Shown piece by piece: positions 1 through 10,460 of a stretch of DNA of 64,000 bases. The position numbers and the translations under genes were made by a program. The stretch is from Tsukamurella tyrosinosolvens. Its GTDB lineage: Bacteria > Actinomycetota > Actinomycetes > Mycobacteriales > Mycobacteriaceae. The stretch lies in assembly GCF_900104775.1 (NCBI RefSeq), contig NZ_FNSA01000003.1:4526001-4590000 (forward strand). Reading direction: 5' to 3'. The notes beneath the pieces are model-generated. The model was given only the letters and a program-made list of their open reading frames with translations. It was not told the origin of the DNA and ran no database searches. Within the stretch, counting starts at the first letter, position 1. Every line of letters starts with the position of its first letter.

Positions 1-204
1 CATGATGCCCAACTCCCGAATGGTCCCGAGGACGCCGCCGCCCTCCGCCAGGCTCGTGCGGCGCAGCGAGACGGTGGTCAGCTCGGTGCCGGACGCCACG
101 AGCGCGGCCCGCAGGTGCTCGAGGTTGGCGCTACCGCCGGTGCCCGTGATGAGCCGCGAGCCGAACTCCCGCCCCGCGATGACCAGCGGATCGCGATCAG
201 CCAC
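1..204 (-). CDS. thiG: Thiazole synthase ThiG, N-terminal part (runs off window)
   Basis: ThiG condenses 1-deoxy-xylulose-5-phosphate, dehydroglycine and ThiS thiocarboxylate into the thiazole phosphate of thiamine. The 68 codons present read from a GTG at 204 and show the usual ThiG opening: DPLVIAGREFGSRLITGTG, then a segment with TTVSLRR. The GTG overlaps the thiS stop by 8 bp, so the two are probably translationally coupled. It is the last visible gene of the leftward thiO-thiS-thiG unit controlled by the TPP riboswitch near 1.5 kb. The C-terminal three quarters lie outside the window. Identity is firm from sequence and gene order; whether the full gene is intact cannot be seen. Confidence 0.93.
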   Translation of the reverse strand, partial: MADRDPLVIAGREFGSRLITGTGGSANLEHLRAALVASGTELTTVSLRRTSLAEGGGVLGTIRELGIM

Positions 205-394
205 CCTGGACCGCCGTCAGCACCTCGACGTCGGCGTACGCGGGCAACGCCTCGTCCCACCGTGACCGCGGGTGCACCGCGCCGTTCACCGCGATCGCCA
301 CGCCCTTGTCCGGCAGCCCCAGTTGGTCGAGCAGCGTGTGCGCCGACGTCCCGTCGAGCACCTGCCGGTCGTCGCCGTTCACCGTCAGCTCCAT
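197..394 (-). CDS. thiS: Sulfur carrier protein ThiS
   Basis: This 65-residue ubiquitin-like protein carries sulfur as a C-terminal thiocarboxylate to ThiG. It starts MELTVNGD and ends in the diagnostic Gly-Gly (AVQGG). Length is normal for ThiS. The ATG at 394 overlaps the end of thiO by 10 bp and its stop overlaps the GTG of thiG, which is a tight thiO-thiS-thiG operon. It is easily missed because a long overlapping reading frame extends well upstream of the true start in the same frame. Confidence 0.95.
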   Translation of the reverse strand: MELTVNGDDRQVLDGTSAHTLLDQLGLPDKGVAIAVNGAVHPRSRWDEALPAYADVEVLTAVQGG

Positions 395-1422
395 GCCTGC
401 ACCTCCTGCTTCAGAACCATATCCGCCGCCCGCAGCCCCGTCACGGGTGCGAGGAGCAGCCCGTTGCGGCCGTGCCCCGTCGCCGCGAAGACGCGGCCGC
501 CGAGCGGCGCGATCACGGGCACGTTGCCCGCCGTCGTGGGCCGCAGGCCAGCGGTGACCTCCACGAACTCGTATTCGCGGAGGAAGGGCAGCACGGTGAA
601 GGCGTCGTCCAGCAGCTCCACCACGGGCCCGATGCGCACGCCGAGATCGTGGTCGTTCTCGTACTGCGTGGCGCCCACGACCACGCCGTCCGCCCGGGGG
701 ACGACGTACACCTGCCGGCCGCGGACCCGGGCGCGCACCGTCACTTCCGGGGGTGGCAGGCACGTCGGTCCGCGCCGCAGCCGCACCACCTCGCCCTTCA
801 CGGGCCGCACCCCGAGCTCGGGGGCGAGCGCGGCGGAATCGGATCCGGCGCAGACGATCACGGCGTCGCCGGGCAGGTCGTCGAGGGCGGCGGCGCCGTC
901 CACCGACTCGGCCCGGAAGGTCACGCCCTCGGTCGTGCACGCAGCGCGGAGTGCCCGGTGTACGAGGCGGTTGTCGACGGAGATCTCCTCCGGCGCCGTC
1001 GCGGCGGCCCGGATCCGCGGCGCCGCACCGGGAACCGCGCGCGCCGCGGCCGACGGGCGCAGCGGCCCGAACAGCGCGGGGTCGCCGACGGCCGTGGCGA
1101 TGGTCTCCAGGTCGGCGGCGTCCCCGTCGTCGACGGCGAGGTGCACGGCGCCGCGCGACGTGACCAGCGGACCGTCGGCGAAGGGCTGGAGGTCGCGCGC
1201 GAAACCCTCCCACAGGCCCAGGGATTCGACGCCGAGCCGGAACAGCCCCTCCTCGCCGGGCCACGCCTCGGAGTACGGGGCGATCATGCCCCCGGCCACC
1301 CAGGAGGCCCCCGACCCCGGCTGGGGATCGACGACGGTGACGGTGCTCCCGTGCCGCGCCAGGGTCCAGGCGACGGTGAGGCCGACGGTGCCCCCGCCCA
1401 CAACGGTCACAGTCTTCTTCAC
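385..1422 (-). CDS. thiO: Glycine oxidase ThiO (FAD-dependent)
   Basis: ThiO oxidises glycine to dehydroglycine for thiazole formation. The N-terminus holds a Rossmann FAD motif ([13 protein letters not shown]) and the C-terminus the family motif [15 protein letters not shown] followed by [15 protein letters not shown]. The chosen start is GTG 1422 ([11 protein letters not shown]), which sits about 9 nt after AAGGAAGG and gives 345 residues. An in-frame ATG at 1449 exists but lies inside the conserved TPP riboswitch core, so it is very unlikely to be used. It is the first gene of the leftward thi operon, matching Rv0415 in M. tuberculosis gene order. Confidence 0.93.
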   Translation of the reverse strand: MKKTVTVVGGGTVGLTVAWTLARHGSTVTVVDPQPGSGASWVAGGMIAPYSEAWPGEEGLFRLGVESLGLWEGFARDLQPFADGPLVTSRGAVHLAVDDGDAADLETIATAVGDPALFGPLRPSAAARAVPGAAPRIRAAATAPEEISVDNRLVHRALRAACTTEGVTFRAESVDGAAALDDLPGDAVIVCAGSDSAALAPELGVRPVKGEVVRLRRGPTCLPPPEVTVRARVRGRQVYVVPRADGVVVGATQYENDHDLGVRIGPVVELLDDAFTVLPFLREYEFVEVTAGLRPTTAGNVPVIAPLGGRVFAATGHGRNGLLLAPVTGLRAADMVLKQEVQAWS

Positions 1423-1431
1423 GCGAACAGA

Positions 1432-1522
1432 TCCTTCCTTCGCCGGCATTACCCGGATCAGGTCTGACGGTCAGGGGCGCGACGTGCCCCACTCTCAGCC
1501 CCGCGGCGGGAGCTCCCGTGTG
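1432..1522 (-). promoter_or_regulatory. TPP riboswitch (THI element)
   Basis: Read on the minus strand, the leader of thiO contains GCTGAGAG (1492-1499) and CCTGATCCGGGTAATGCCGG (about 1443-1462), the two conserved cores of the thiamine pyrophosphate riboswitch, separated by a GGGGC/GCCCC stem. The 3' edge merges into the AAGGAAGG ribosome-binding site of thiO, which suggests control of translation initiation by sequestering that site. Exact 5' and 3' edges are estimated. Confidence 0.95.
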
Positions 1523-1562
1523 TACGTCGTCCAGCCTACTCCGCCGGGCCTACGCTGGGGCC

Positions 1563-2234
1563 ATGATCTCCCCCCGCGAGCGCCTCGCCTCCGCCTCCCT
1601 GTACCTGTGCACCGACGCCCGCCGCGAGCGTGGCGACCTGGCCGAGTTCGTCGCCGCGGCGCTGCGCGGCGGCGTCGACATCGTGCAGCTGCGGGACAAG
1701 GGGTCGGCGGGCGAGCGCGAGTTCGGGGCGCTCGAGGCGGCGCAGGAGATCGACATCGTCGCGCAGCTGCGGGAGATCGCACACGACCACGGCGCGCTGG
1801 TCGCGGTGAACGACCGCGCCGACGTCGCATTCGCGGCCCGGGCGGACGTGCTGCACCTCGGGCAGGACGACCTACCCGTGCCGGTGGCCCGGCAGATCGT
1901 CGGGCCGGACGTGGTGATCGGCCGGTCCACGCACGACGGTGCCCAGGCGCGCGCGGCCGCAGCGGAGGAGGGCGTCGACTACTTCTGTACCGGCCCGTGC
2001 TGGCCGACGCCGACGAAGCCGGGCCGCACCGCCCCGGGCCTGCCGCTCGTCCGCGAGACCGCCGCGGCCGCGCCCGCGCGGAAGTGGTTCGCGATCGGCG
2101 GCATCGACCTGCCCCGCGTGCCCGAGGTGACGGCCGCGGGTGCCGACGCCATCGTGGTGGTCCGCGCCATCACCGCCGCCGACGACCCCGAAGCCGCCGC
2201 CCGCGCCCTCACGGCCGCCCTCACCGCCGGCTGA
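1563..2234 (+). CDS. thiE: Thiamine-phosphate synthase ThiE
   Basis: ThiE joins the pyrimidine pyrophosphate (HMP-PP) and thiazole phosphate into thiamine phosphate. It is a TIM-barrel protein of 223 residues from ATG 1563. Family motifs are visible: [10 protein letters not shown] near residue 40, [31 protein letters not shown], and [16 protein letters not shown] for the phosphate site, then FAIGGID. An upstream in-frame start exists at 1518, but it falls within the riboswitch/promoter region of the divergent thiO and adds residues atypical of the family. It is divergent from thiO, as in M. tuberculosis (Rv0414c/Rv0415). Confidence 0.94.
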   Translation: MISPRERLASASLYLCTDARRERGDLAEFVAAALRGGVDIVQLRDKGSAGEREFGALEAAQEIDIVAQLREIAHDHGALVAVNDRADVAFAARADVLHLGQDDLPVPVARQIVGPDVVIGRSTHDGAQARAAAAEEGVDYFCTGPCWPTPTKPGRTAPGLPLVRETAAAAPARKWFAIGGIDLPRVPEVTAAGADAIVVVRAITAADDPEAAARALTAALTAG

Positions 2235-2243
2235 GCCGTGGCC

Positions 2244-2328
2244 CTCCCTAGCGGGACGTTCAGCACCCTCGCGTGTCGTGCATTCCCCGTGTCCATGGAC
2301 ATGGGGAGGTGGCCGCCCCGCTAGGGAG
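2244..2328. repeat. Nested inverted repeat between convergent thiE and mutT3
   Basis: A perfect 12-bp inverted repeat (arms 2244-2255 and 2317-2328, core CTCCCTAGCGGG) encloses an almost perfect 22-bp self-complementary block at 2285-2306 with a single G-U pair. It lies in the 128-bp gap between two converging genes, so a two-way transcription terminator is the simplest reading. A small non-autonomous repeat element is also possible. No T-run follows either arm. Confidence 0.5.
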
Positions 2329-2362
2329 CGCGGGGAGCGGAGCGGGAGACCGAGCGGCCGAG

Positions 2363-2887
2363 CTAGTCGTCCGCGAGGGCACGGACCTGGACCTGGAGAT
2401 CCGGCCAGGCTGCGGCGAACGCGGGGTGCAGCTTGCGGTCGGTGACTGAGCCGAGCGCGACCCACTCCAGCGCCGTGGACTCCTCGTTGGGCACGAGATC
2501 TCGCGGCTCGACGAGGCGGGCGAGCACCGTCGTGTAGGTCCAGCCGACCTGCGAGCGGGCGGTGACCACCTCGGAGAGCACCTCGAGCGAGGTGGGCGGG
2601 AGGCCCGTCTCCTCGAAGGCCTCGCGGAGCGCGGCGTCGGCGGCGGACTCGTGCGAGTCCCGCGCCCCACCGGGCAGCGCCCAGGTGCCGCCCTGGTGGC
2701 TCCACCACGCGCGGTGCTGGAGTAACACCCGGCTCTCGTCCGGCGACAGAGCCAACAGACCCGCGGCGCCGAACCGGCCCCAGAACCGGGAACCGTCCGG
2801 GTCGCGGACCCAGCCGTTCCCGTCACCCAACACGACACCCACCGTAGCCGAACGAGGGCCACTCGGGGCGACGACTCTGCGCGTCAT
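2363..2887 (-). CDS. mutT3: Nudix hydrolase, MutT3-like
   Basis: This 174-residue protein probably hydrolyses oxidised or other nucleoside diphosphate substrates. The Nudix box is complete: GGARDSHESAADAALREAFE continuing into ETGL fits GX5EX7REUXEEXGU at about residues 74-97. It begins MTRRVVAPSGPRSATVGVVL. It lies between thiE and glnX, exactly where M. tuberculosis carries mutT3 (Rv0413), which is the main reason for the symbol. The substrate cannot be read from the sequence. Confidence 0.85.
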   Translation of the reverse strand: MTRRVVAPSGPRSATVGVVLGDGNGWVRDPDGSRFWGRFGAAGLLALSPDESRVLLQHRAWWSHQGGTWALPGGARDSHESAADAALREAFEETGLPPTSLEVLSEVVTARSQVGWTYTTVLARLVEPRDLVPNEESTALEWVALGSVTDRKLHPAFAAAWPDLQVQVRALADD

Positions 2888-2985
2888 CTCGTCTGCGGGA
2901 GGGCCCCGCGCGATAGGGTCGGAGGCACGAAGTCCGCAGTGGCCCGACCCCGGCCGAAGGGTGCAACTGAGGGAAGGAGCAGACG

Positions 2986-4323
2986 GTGACAGCCCAGGCG
3001 TCGAAGAATCGGCAGCTGTCGTCCCTGCGCCTCCGATCCTTCCCGGAATCCTCGGTTTTCGCCGAGCTGCGGGAGTTCTTCACCTCGAGCCCCGGCAAGC
3101 TGGTCTCGATGGCCCTCGTGCTCATCACGATGTGTCTGTTCGCCGGCTGGTTCACGTCCGCGGCGCAGCTCTCCCGCACGGAGGTGCTCCAGCAGAACCT
3201 CGCCGACTACGAGCCCCGAGCACACGCGGCGCAGGTGCTCTACAGCTCCCTCTCGGCGGCCAACGAGTCCGCCAACGCCGCCTTCGTCGCGGGCGGCCTC
3301 CCGTCGGACGAGATCCAGAGCAGCTACAGCATCGCCCTCGCCACCGCGGGGAAGGCGCTCATCACCTCCGCGACGAGCCTGCCCGCCGACGACGGCCGCG
3401 CCCACGACAACCTCGACACCCTCGCGATGAACCTGCCCGTGTACACGGGACTGGTCGAGACCGCGCGCACGAACAACCGGCTCGACAACTCGGTCGCGGC
3501 CGCCTACCTCGCGACCGCGTCCACCCTCATGCAGGACACCCTGCTCCCCGCGGCGGAGAGCTTCTACCGCGAGGAGACGGAGAACCTGCGCCGGACGCAC
3601 GACCAGTTCGCCTCGCCGCCGTGGGCGATCTACGGCGTGCTGGGCATCGCGCTCGCCTCGGTCCTGCTCACCCATCAGTACCTCGCGCGGCGCACGCAGC
3701 GACGGGTCAACCGCGGCCTCGTCGTGGCGGCCGCCGCGCTCGCCATCGCGATGACCTGGGTGGTGGTCGCGGGCCTGACGTCGTCGACGTATTCGCTCCG
3801 CGCCGAACAGCGCGGCACGGCGGCGGTCGACGCGCTCTCCCAGGCCCGCACCCTCACGCAGAAGGCCCGCTCCATGGAGACGATGGGCCTCGTGCAGCGC
3901 GGCGCCGGGCGCGGCGTTCCGGCGTCGGCCTTCGCCGAGACCCTGCAGGCCGCGGAGGAGGACTTGAAGTCGGTCGGCGACTCCGATCCGCAGATCGCGG
4001 CCGCGGTCGAGGCGGCGCGCGCCGACGCGCAGCGCTGGGTCACCGCGCACCAGCAGATCGCCGCGCGCGAGGCGACCGGCGACTACCTCGGCGCGACGCG
4101 CGTCGCCATCGGCACCGACCCCGGCTCCGCGGCGGTCGCCTACCGCTCGCTCGACGGGCACCTCACCGCGGCGATCGACCGGGCGCGCACGCTCTACCGC
4201 GACAACGTCAACACCGCCCGCTTCGCGATCGCCTTCTCCGGCCCGGGCGCGTTCATCCTCTGCGTGCTCGCCGCCGCCGGGGTCGCTGCGGGCTTCTACC
4301 CCCGGGTCAGGGAGTACCGATGA
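2986..4323 (+). CDS. glnX: GlnX-like integral membrane sensor (Rv0412c family)
   Basis: This 445-residue membrane protein acts with GlnH and PknG in sensing external aspartate/glutamate in mycobacteria (established for the M. tuberculosis orthologues). The start is GTG 2986, preceded by GGGAAGGAG. A transmembrane helix follows residue about 40 (VSMALVLITMCLFAGWF), two more lie near the middle (WAIYGVLGIALASVLLTH; LVVAAAALAIAMTWVVVAG), and one is at the C-terminus (FILCVLAAAGVAAGFYP). The two soluble segments between them are helical and probably extracytoplasmic. It overlaps glnH by 4 bp, so glnX-glnH-pknG is one operon. Confidence 0.9.
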   Translation: MTAQASKNRQLSSLRLRSFPESSVFAELREFFTSSPGKLVSMALVLITMCLFAGWFTSAAQLSRTEVLQQNLADYEPRAHAAQVLYSSLSAANESANAAFVAGGLPSDEIQSSYSIALATAGKALITSATSLPADDGRAHDNLDTLAMNLPVYTGLVETARTNNRLDNSVAAAYLATASTLMQDTLLPAAESFYREETENLRRTHDQFASPPWAIYGVLGIALASVLLTHQYLARRTQRRVNRGLVVAAAALAIAMTWVVVAGLTSSTYSLRAEQRGTAAVDALSQARTLTQKARSMETMGLVQRGAGRGVPASAFAETLQAAEEDLKSVGDSDPQIAAAVEAARADAQRWVTAHQQIAAREATGDYLGATRVAIGTDPGSAAVAYRSLDGHLTAAIDRARTLYRDNVNTARFAIAFSGPGAFILCVLAAAGVAAGFYPRVREYR

Positions 4324-5303
4324 TGCGCCGCCGCACACTCAGTGGAATCGCCCTCGCGCTGACCGTCGCGCTGGCGTCGACGGGCTGCGTGGTCTCCGCA
4401 CCCGAGGCACCCGGCGACGCGGTCACCGCGGTCGTGCAGCCGGTCCCCGGCTCGGGCGCCGTGGTCCCCACCGACGCCCCGATCCCGCCCGAGGTGTCGA
4501 TGTGCACGACCACGCCGTCCCCGTCGGGCCTGCCGGCGCCTGGGCAGATGGTGCCGGGCACGACGATGGCCGACATCCAGGACCGCGGCCGCCTGGTGGT
4601 GGGCATCGACATCGGCTCCAACCTGCTCTCGTTCCGCGACCCCATCACGGGCGAGATCAAGGGCTTCGACGCCGACATCGCCCACCAGATCGCCGCCGCG
4701 ATCTTCGGCGACCCCGACCGCATCCACTTCCGGATCCTCTCCACCGCGGACCGCCAGAAGGCCCTGGAGGAGGGCACCGTCGACGTCGTCGTCAAGACCA
4801 TGTCGGCGACCTGCGACCGGGCGAAGTCGGTGGCCTTCTCGGCCACCTACTTCATCGCGCAGCAGCGCATCCTCGCGCCGCGGGGCGCGCCGATCAACAC
4901 CGTCGGCGACCTCTCCAGTCGGCGGGTGTGCGAGGTCCGCGGCACCACGTCGCTCGACCGCGTGCGGCGACTGGTGCCGAGCGCCACCGTCGTGGCCTCG
5001 GACTCGTGGTCCGACTGCCTGGTGATGCTGCAGCAGTCGCAGGTCGACGCGATCTCCACCGACGACGCCATCCTCGCCGGGCTCGAGGACCAGGATCCGA
5101 ACCTCACCATCACCGGGCCGTCGATGGGGCTCGAGTACTACGCGGTCGGCGTCGGGAAGAACCGGACCGACCTCGTGCGTTTCATCAATGGGGTGCTTCT
5201 ACGGATGGCCTTCGACGGGACGTGGATGCGCCTGTACAACCAGTGGTTCGCACCGTCGCTCGGCCAGGTCTGGTCGGCGCCGGCGGCGAGGTACGAGGGG
5301 TGA
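4320..5303 (+). CDS. glnH: Amino-acid-binding lipoprotein GlnH
   Basis: This 327-residue extracytoplasmic solute-binding protein of family 3 is expected to bind glutamate/aspartate and pass the signal through GlnX to PknG. A signal peptide with lipobox LASTGC places the lipidated Cys at about residue 23. The binding domain begins at VVGIDIGSNLLSFRDPITGEIKGF with the usual DADIAHQIA continuation. The start ATG 4320 overlaps the glnX stop; a second ATG follows at 4323. PknG starts 6 bp after its stop. No transporter permease is nearby, which supports a sensory rather than an import role. Confidence 0.9.
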   Translation: MMRRRTLSGIALALTVALASTGCVVSAPEAPGDAVTAVVQPVPGSGAVVPTDAPIPPEVSMCTTTPSPSGLPAPGQMVPGTTMADIQDRGRLVVGIDIGSNLLSFRDPITGEIKGFDADIAHQIAAAIFGDPDRIHFRILSTADRQKALEEGTVDVVVKTMSATCDRAKSVAFSATYFIAQQRILAPRGAPINTVGDLSSRRVCEVRGTTSLDRVRRLVPSATVVASDSWSDCLVMLQQSQVDAISTDDAILAGLEDQDPNLTITGPSMGLEYYAVGVGKNRTDLVRFINGVLLRMAFDGTWMRLYNQWFAPSLGQVWSAPAARYEG

Positions 5304-7643
<2,340 letters not shown>

Positions 7644-7667
7644 GGCCGCCCGCCACGAGAGCCGGGA

Positions 7668-9536
7668 TCAGTGGTGCTGCAACCGGATCCGCTGCATCAT
7701 GTCGTGATCCTCGTGGTCGAGGTTGTGGCAGTGCCATACGTAACCGCGCACCTCGGGTCGCGCACCACCACCGTGTCCGCTGTGCGCGGCGGCGCCGTGG
7801 TGGGCGCCGGCGACCTCGGCGTCGTGCGGGACGGGGATCGGCGCGTCGGGGTCGAACCCCAACTGCTCCACCGTCGGCCAGTACACCAGGATGCTGGTGA
7901 CGCTGTCCTCCGGACAGAGGACGGTGTCCTTCCAGCCCAGCTCCCACGGCTCGGGGCCGGTCCGTCGGCTCAGCATGTCGCGCGACGGTGCCGGCGACCA
8001 CCGGGTGCCCACGTGCGCCGGGGGCGGCGCGCTGAGGAAGTACCGCGCGGAGTCGAGACGGTGCCGCTCGATGACGCGGAACACGGCCAGGTGCAGGTGG
8101 ATCGGGTGCTCGATGGGAAGGCTGTTCACGATGTCCCAGCGCTCCACGGTGCCGGCCCGCGCGACGTCGACGTCGTCGGACATGAAGTCGAGATTGTTGA
8201 TGAGCATGAGCGCGCGCAGCGGCACGATCGACGAGGTCGCCGTGGCGAGGTCCCAGCCGAGGGTCACGGTACGGCGCCGAGCCGGCCGCACCGGCGCGGG
8301 CAGGCGGGGCGGCCGCCGGGGACCGCCGCGCAGCGTTTCTGGGACTCGCGCGCGCTCGCGGGGCCCGGACAGGTGGAAGCGCATGATCCTGCGCAGCGTG
8401 GGCACCATGAACAGCGCGTTGCCGATCGAGTTCTCGGCGGTGTTCATGAGGTCCACCGCGCCGCCGTCGGCGGAGCCGAAGTCGACGAGGAGATCGGCGC
8501 GCTCGCCCGGCGACATCGTGATCGACCGCACCGCCTGCGGCGCGTCGAGCAGGCCCTGATCGCCACCGATCACCCAGAATCGCATCGAGTTCGAGAACTG
8601 CAGCCGGAACACGCGACTGTTCGCGCCGAGCACGACGCGCAGCCGGTACAGCCCGCGCGCCACTCGGTGCCGCGGCCAGGCGACGCCGTTCACCACCGCC
8701 ACGTCGCCGAGCTGGCCCGCCTGGTTCATGTCGTGCGGAAGGAAGTTGAACTGCCGCGCCTCCAGGGAGCCGTCGGTCTTGAACGTGCGGTCCTGCAGTA
8801 CCAGCGGCAGTTCCCGCTCGCCCGCCGGCAGGCCCAGCGGGTTGTCCGCCTCACCCGTGTCGTGGGCGTCGCGCACCAGGTACACGCCCGCGAGGCCGGC
8901 CTGCACGTTGAGTCGGGTGATGCCGACGGCGTGGTCGTGGTACCAGAGGGTCGCGGCCTCCTGGCGGTTCCCGTACCGGTTGTGCTGCATACCGTTCCGG
9001 CGCCAGCAGATCGTCGGGAAGCCGTCCGATGCGGGCGCGGTCGGAGCGCCGTGCAGGTGCACGGTGGTGCGGGGATCCGTCCGGTCCGCGCCGGTGGTCG
9101 CCATCATCGACTCGTCGACGTACTCCGCGAGCGGGTGCTCGCCGAGCCGGTTGCCGAAGGAGAGGGCGAGCTCCTCGCCGGAGTGGGCGGTGATCGTCGG
9201 CCCCAGGATGTGATCGCCGTAGCCGAACGCGCGGGTCGGCGGCAGATCCGCGTGGTAGCGGTGCCGCACGGCGCGCGCGGTCAGCTCGGCGCCCGACCGG
9301 TGGGCGGGAGGCACCCACAGATCGTCGACGTAGGGCCGCAGCGGTGGCGATGACGTGACCAGCGGCGAGTTCGACGGCGGCTGCGGGATCGGCCCCAGGC
9401 CGCCGGGGAAGGGTGGCAGCGGAATGGTGATCGGGTCGGCCCCGGCGGACCCCGCGGTCCGCGCCGTGCCGGCGCCGAGTGCGGCGATCATCGCGGCGCG
9501 CAGTGCGGTCCGCCGGGAGAAGCTCGTGGACCCCAT
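7668..9536 (-). CDS. Multicopper oxidase, CotA/bilirubin-oxidase-like, Tat-exported
   Basis: This 622-residue extracytoplasmic multicopper oxidase oxidises phenols, bilirubin or metal ions using oxygen. The N-terminus has a twin-arginine signal (FSRRTALRAAMIAALG). Copper ligands are seen as HLH (160-162), WYHDH (198-202), HPIHLHL (about residue 495) and HCHNLDHEDHDMM (from 602), so all four copper motifs are intact and the axial ligand is probably Met. It resembles the CotA/phenoxazinone-synthase branch. It stands alone, leftward, between pknG and the siderophore importer. A palindrome overlaps its likely -35 element. The substrate is unknown. Confidence 0.9.
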   Translation of the reverse strand: MGSTSFSRRTALRAAMIAALGAGTARTAGSAGADPITIPLPPFPGGLGPIPQPPSNSPLVTSSPPLRPYVDDLWVPPAHRSGAELTARAVRHRYHADLPPTRAFGYGDHILGPTITAHSGEELALSFGNRLGEHPLAEYVDESMMATTGADRTDPRTTVHLHGAPTAPASDGFPTICWRRNGMQHNRYGNRQEAATLWYHDHAVGITRLNVQAGLAGVYLVRDAHDTGEADNPLGLPAGERELPLVLQDRTFKTDGSLEARQFNFLPHDMNQAGQLGDVAVVNGVAWPRHRVARGLYRLRVVLGANSRVFRLQFSNSMRFWVIGGDQGLLDAPQAVRSITMSPGERADLLVDFGSADGGAVDLMNTAENSIGNALFMVPTLRRIMRFHLSGPRERARVPETLRGGPRRPPRLPAPVRPARRRTVTLGWDLATATSSIVPLRALMLINNLDFMSDDVDVARAGTVERWDIVNSLPIEHPIHLHLAVFRVIERHRLDSARYFLSAPPPAHVGTRWSPAPSRDMLSRRTGPEPWELGWKDTVLCPEDSVTSILVYWPTVEQLGFDPDAPIPVPHDAEVAGAHHGAAAHSGHGGGARPEVRGYVWHCHNLDHEDHDMMQRIRLQHH

Positions 9537-9592
9537 GCACCGTCCTCACGCGTCGAATCGGACCTCGATCACGCGAAGACTAGACGGGAGAT

Positions 9593-9608
9593 GCTTGCGA
9601 TCGCAAGC
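9593..9608. promoter_or_regulatory. 16-bp palindrome over the multicopper oxidase promoter
   Basis: GCTTGCGATCGCAAGC is a perfect 16-bp palindrome. On the minus strand its TTGCGA half lies 18 bp from TAGTCT, a plausible -35/-10 pair for the oxidase gene starting at 9536. It is therefore probably an operator. The binding protein is unknown; no regulator gene is adjacent. Confidence 0.5.
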
Positions 9609-9632
9609 TCGTCGATCGGTGCGGCGGCGCCC

Positions 9633-10460
9633 TCACGCCCCACCGGTGCGGCGGGCGCCGATCGGGATGATGCACGGCCGGCCGGGCGCGACCGGGTCGT
9701 CGATCACTGTGGAATGGAGCCCGAAGGTCTCGCGCAGCATCTCCTCGCTGATGACGTCCGCCGGCGCGCCCTGGGCGACCACGGCACCGTCCTTCATGGC
9801 GATGATGTTGTCGCTGTACCGGATCGCGAGGTTCAAGTCGTGCAGCACCATGACGACGGTCCGCCCCTGGCTGCTGAGCTCGTCCACGAGATCGAGCACG
9901 TCGAGCGCGTGCGAGAGATCGAGGTAGGTGGTCGGCTCGTCGAGGAGCAGCAGGTCGGTGCCCTGCGCGAGGGTCATGGAGATCCACACGCGCTGCCGCT
10001 GGCCGCCGGAGAGGGAGTCGACGGCGCGGTCCGCGAGGTCCCGCACCCCGGTCTGTTCGAGCGCGGCGTCGACGACCTCGGCGTCGTCGGAGCTCCACTG
10101 CCGCAGCCACGACTGGTGCGGGTGCCGGCCCCGGGCCACGAGGTCACCGACGGTGAGCCCCTCCGGCGCGAGCGGGCTCTGCGGGAGCAGGCCCATGGTG
10201 GTGGCGATCTGCTTCGACTTGAGCTTGGCGATGTCGTTCCCGTCGAGCACCACGTGCCCGGACGAGGGCTTGATCAGCCGGGCCAGGGTGCGCAGCAGCG
10301 TCGACTTGCCGCAGCCGTTGGGTCCGATGATCGTGGTGACCACGCCGGACGGGATGTCGAGGTCGAGGTCGTCGAGGACCGTCACCTGCCCGTAGCCGGA
10401 GGTGACCTTGCGGGCGCCCAGGCGCGACGGTGCCGTCGTCGCGGTGTCGGTGGTGGTCAC
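9633..10460 (-). CDS. Ferric-siderophore ABC transporter ATPase (FecE/FepC type)
   Basis: This 275-residue cytoplasmic ATPase powers uptake of an iron-siderophore complex. Walker A is GPNGCGKST, the signature is LSGGQRQRVW, Walker B is LLLLDEPTTYLD, and the switch His lies in VLHDLNLAIRYSD. The spacing and sequence are typical of the FecE/FepC group. The start is GTG 10460, just after AAGGGGGCCAA and overlapping the stop of the upstream permease by 4 bp. It is the third gene of the leftward permease-permease-ATPase operon. Confidence 0.93.
   Translation of the reverse strand: MTTTDTATTAPSRLGARKVTSGYGQVTVLDDLDLDIPSGVVTTIIGPNGCGKSTLLRTLARLIKPSSGHVVLDGNDIAKLKSKQIATTMGLLPQSPLAPEGLTVGDLVARGRHPHQSWLRQWSSDDAEVVDAALEQTGVRDLADRAVDSLSGGQRQRVWISMTLAQGTDLLLLDEPTTYLDLSHALDVLDLVDELSSQGRTVVMVLHDLNLAIRYSDNIIAMKDGAVVAQGAPADVISEEMLRETFGLHSTVIDDPVAPGRPCIIPIGARRTGGA

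Noticed and set aside
2562-4319. A long plus-strand frame leading into glnH
   Set aside because: Only the part after ATG 4320 has a signal peptide and family motifs. The rest overlaps glnX and mutT3 out of frame.
9593-9608. Palindrome as terminator of the siderophore ATPase gene
   Set aside because: It has no loop bases and no following T-run on the minus strand, and it overlaps a better promoter-like arrangement for the oxidase.
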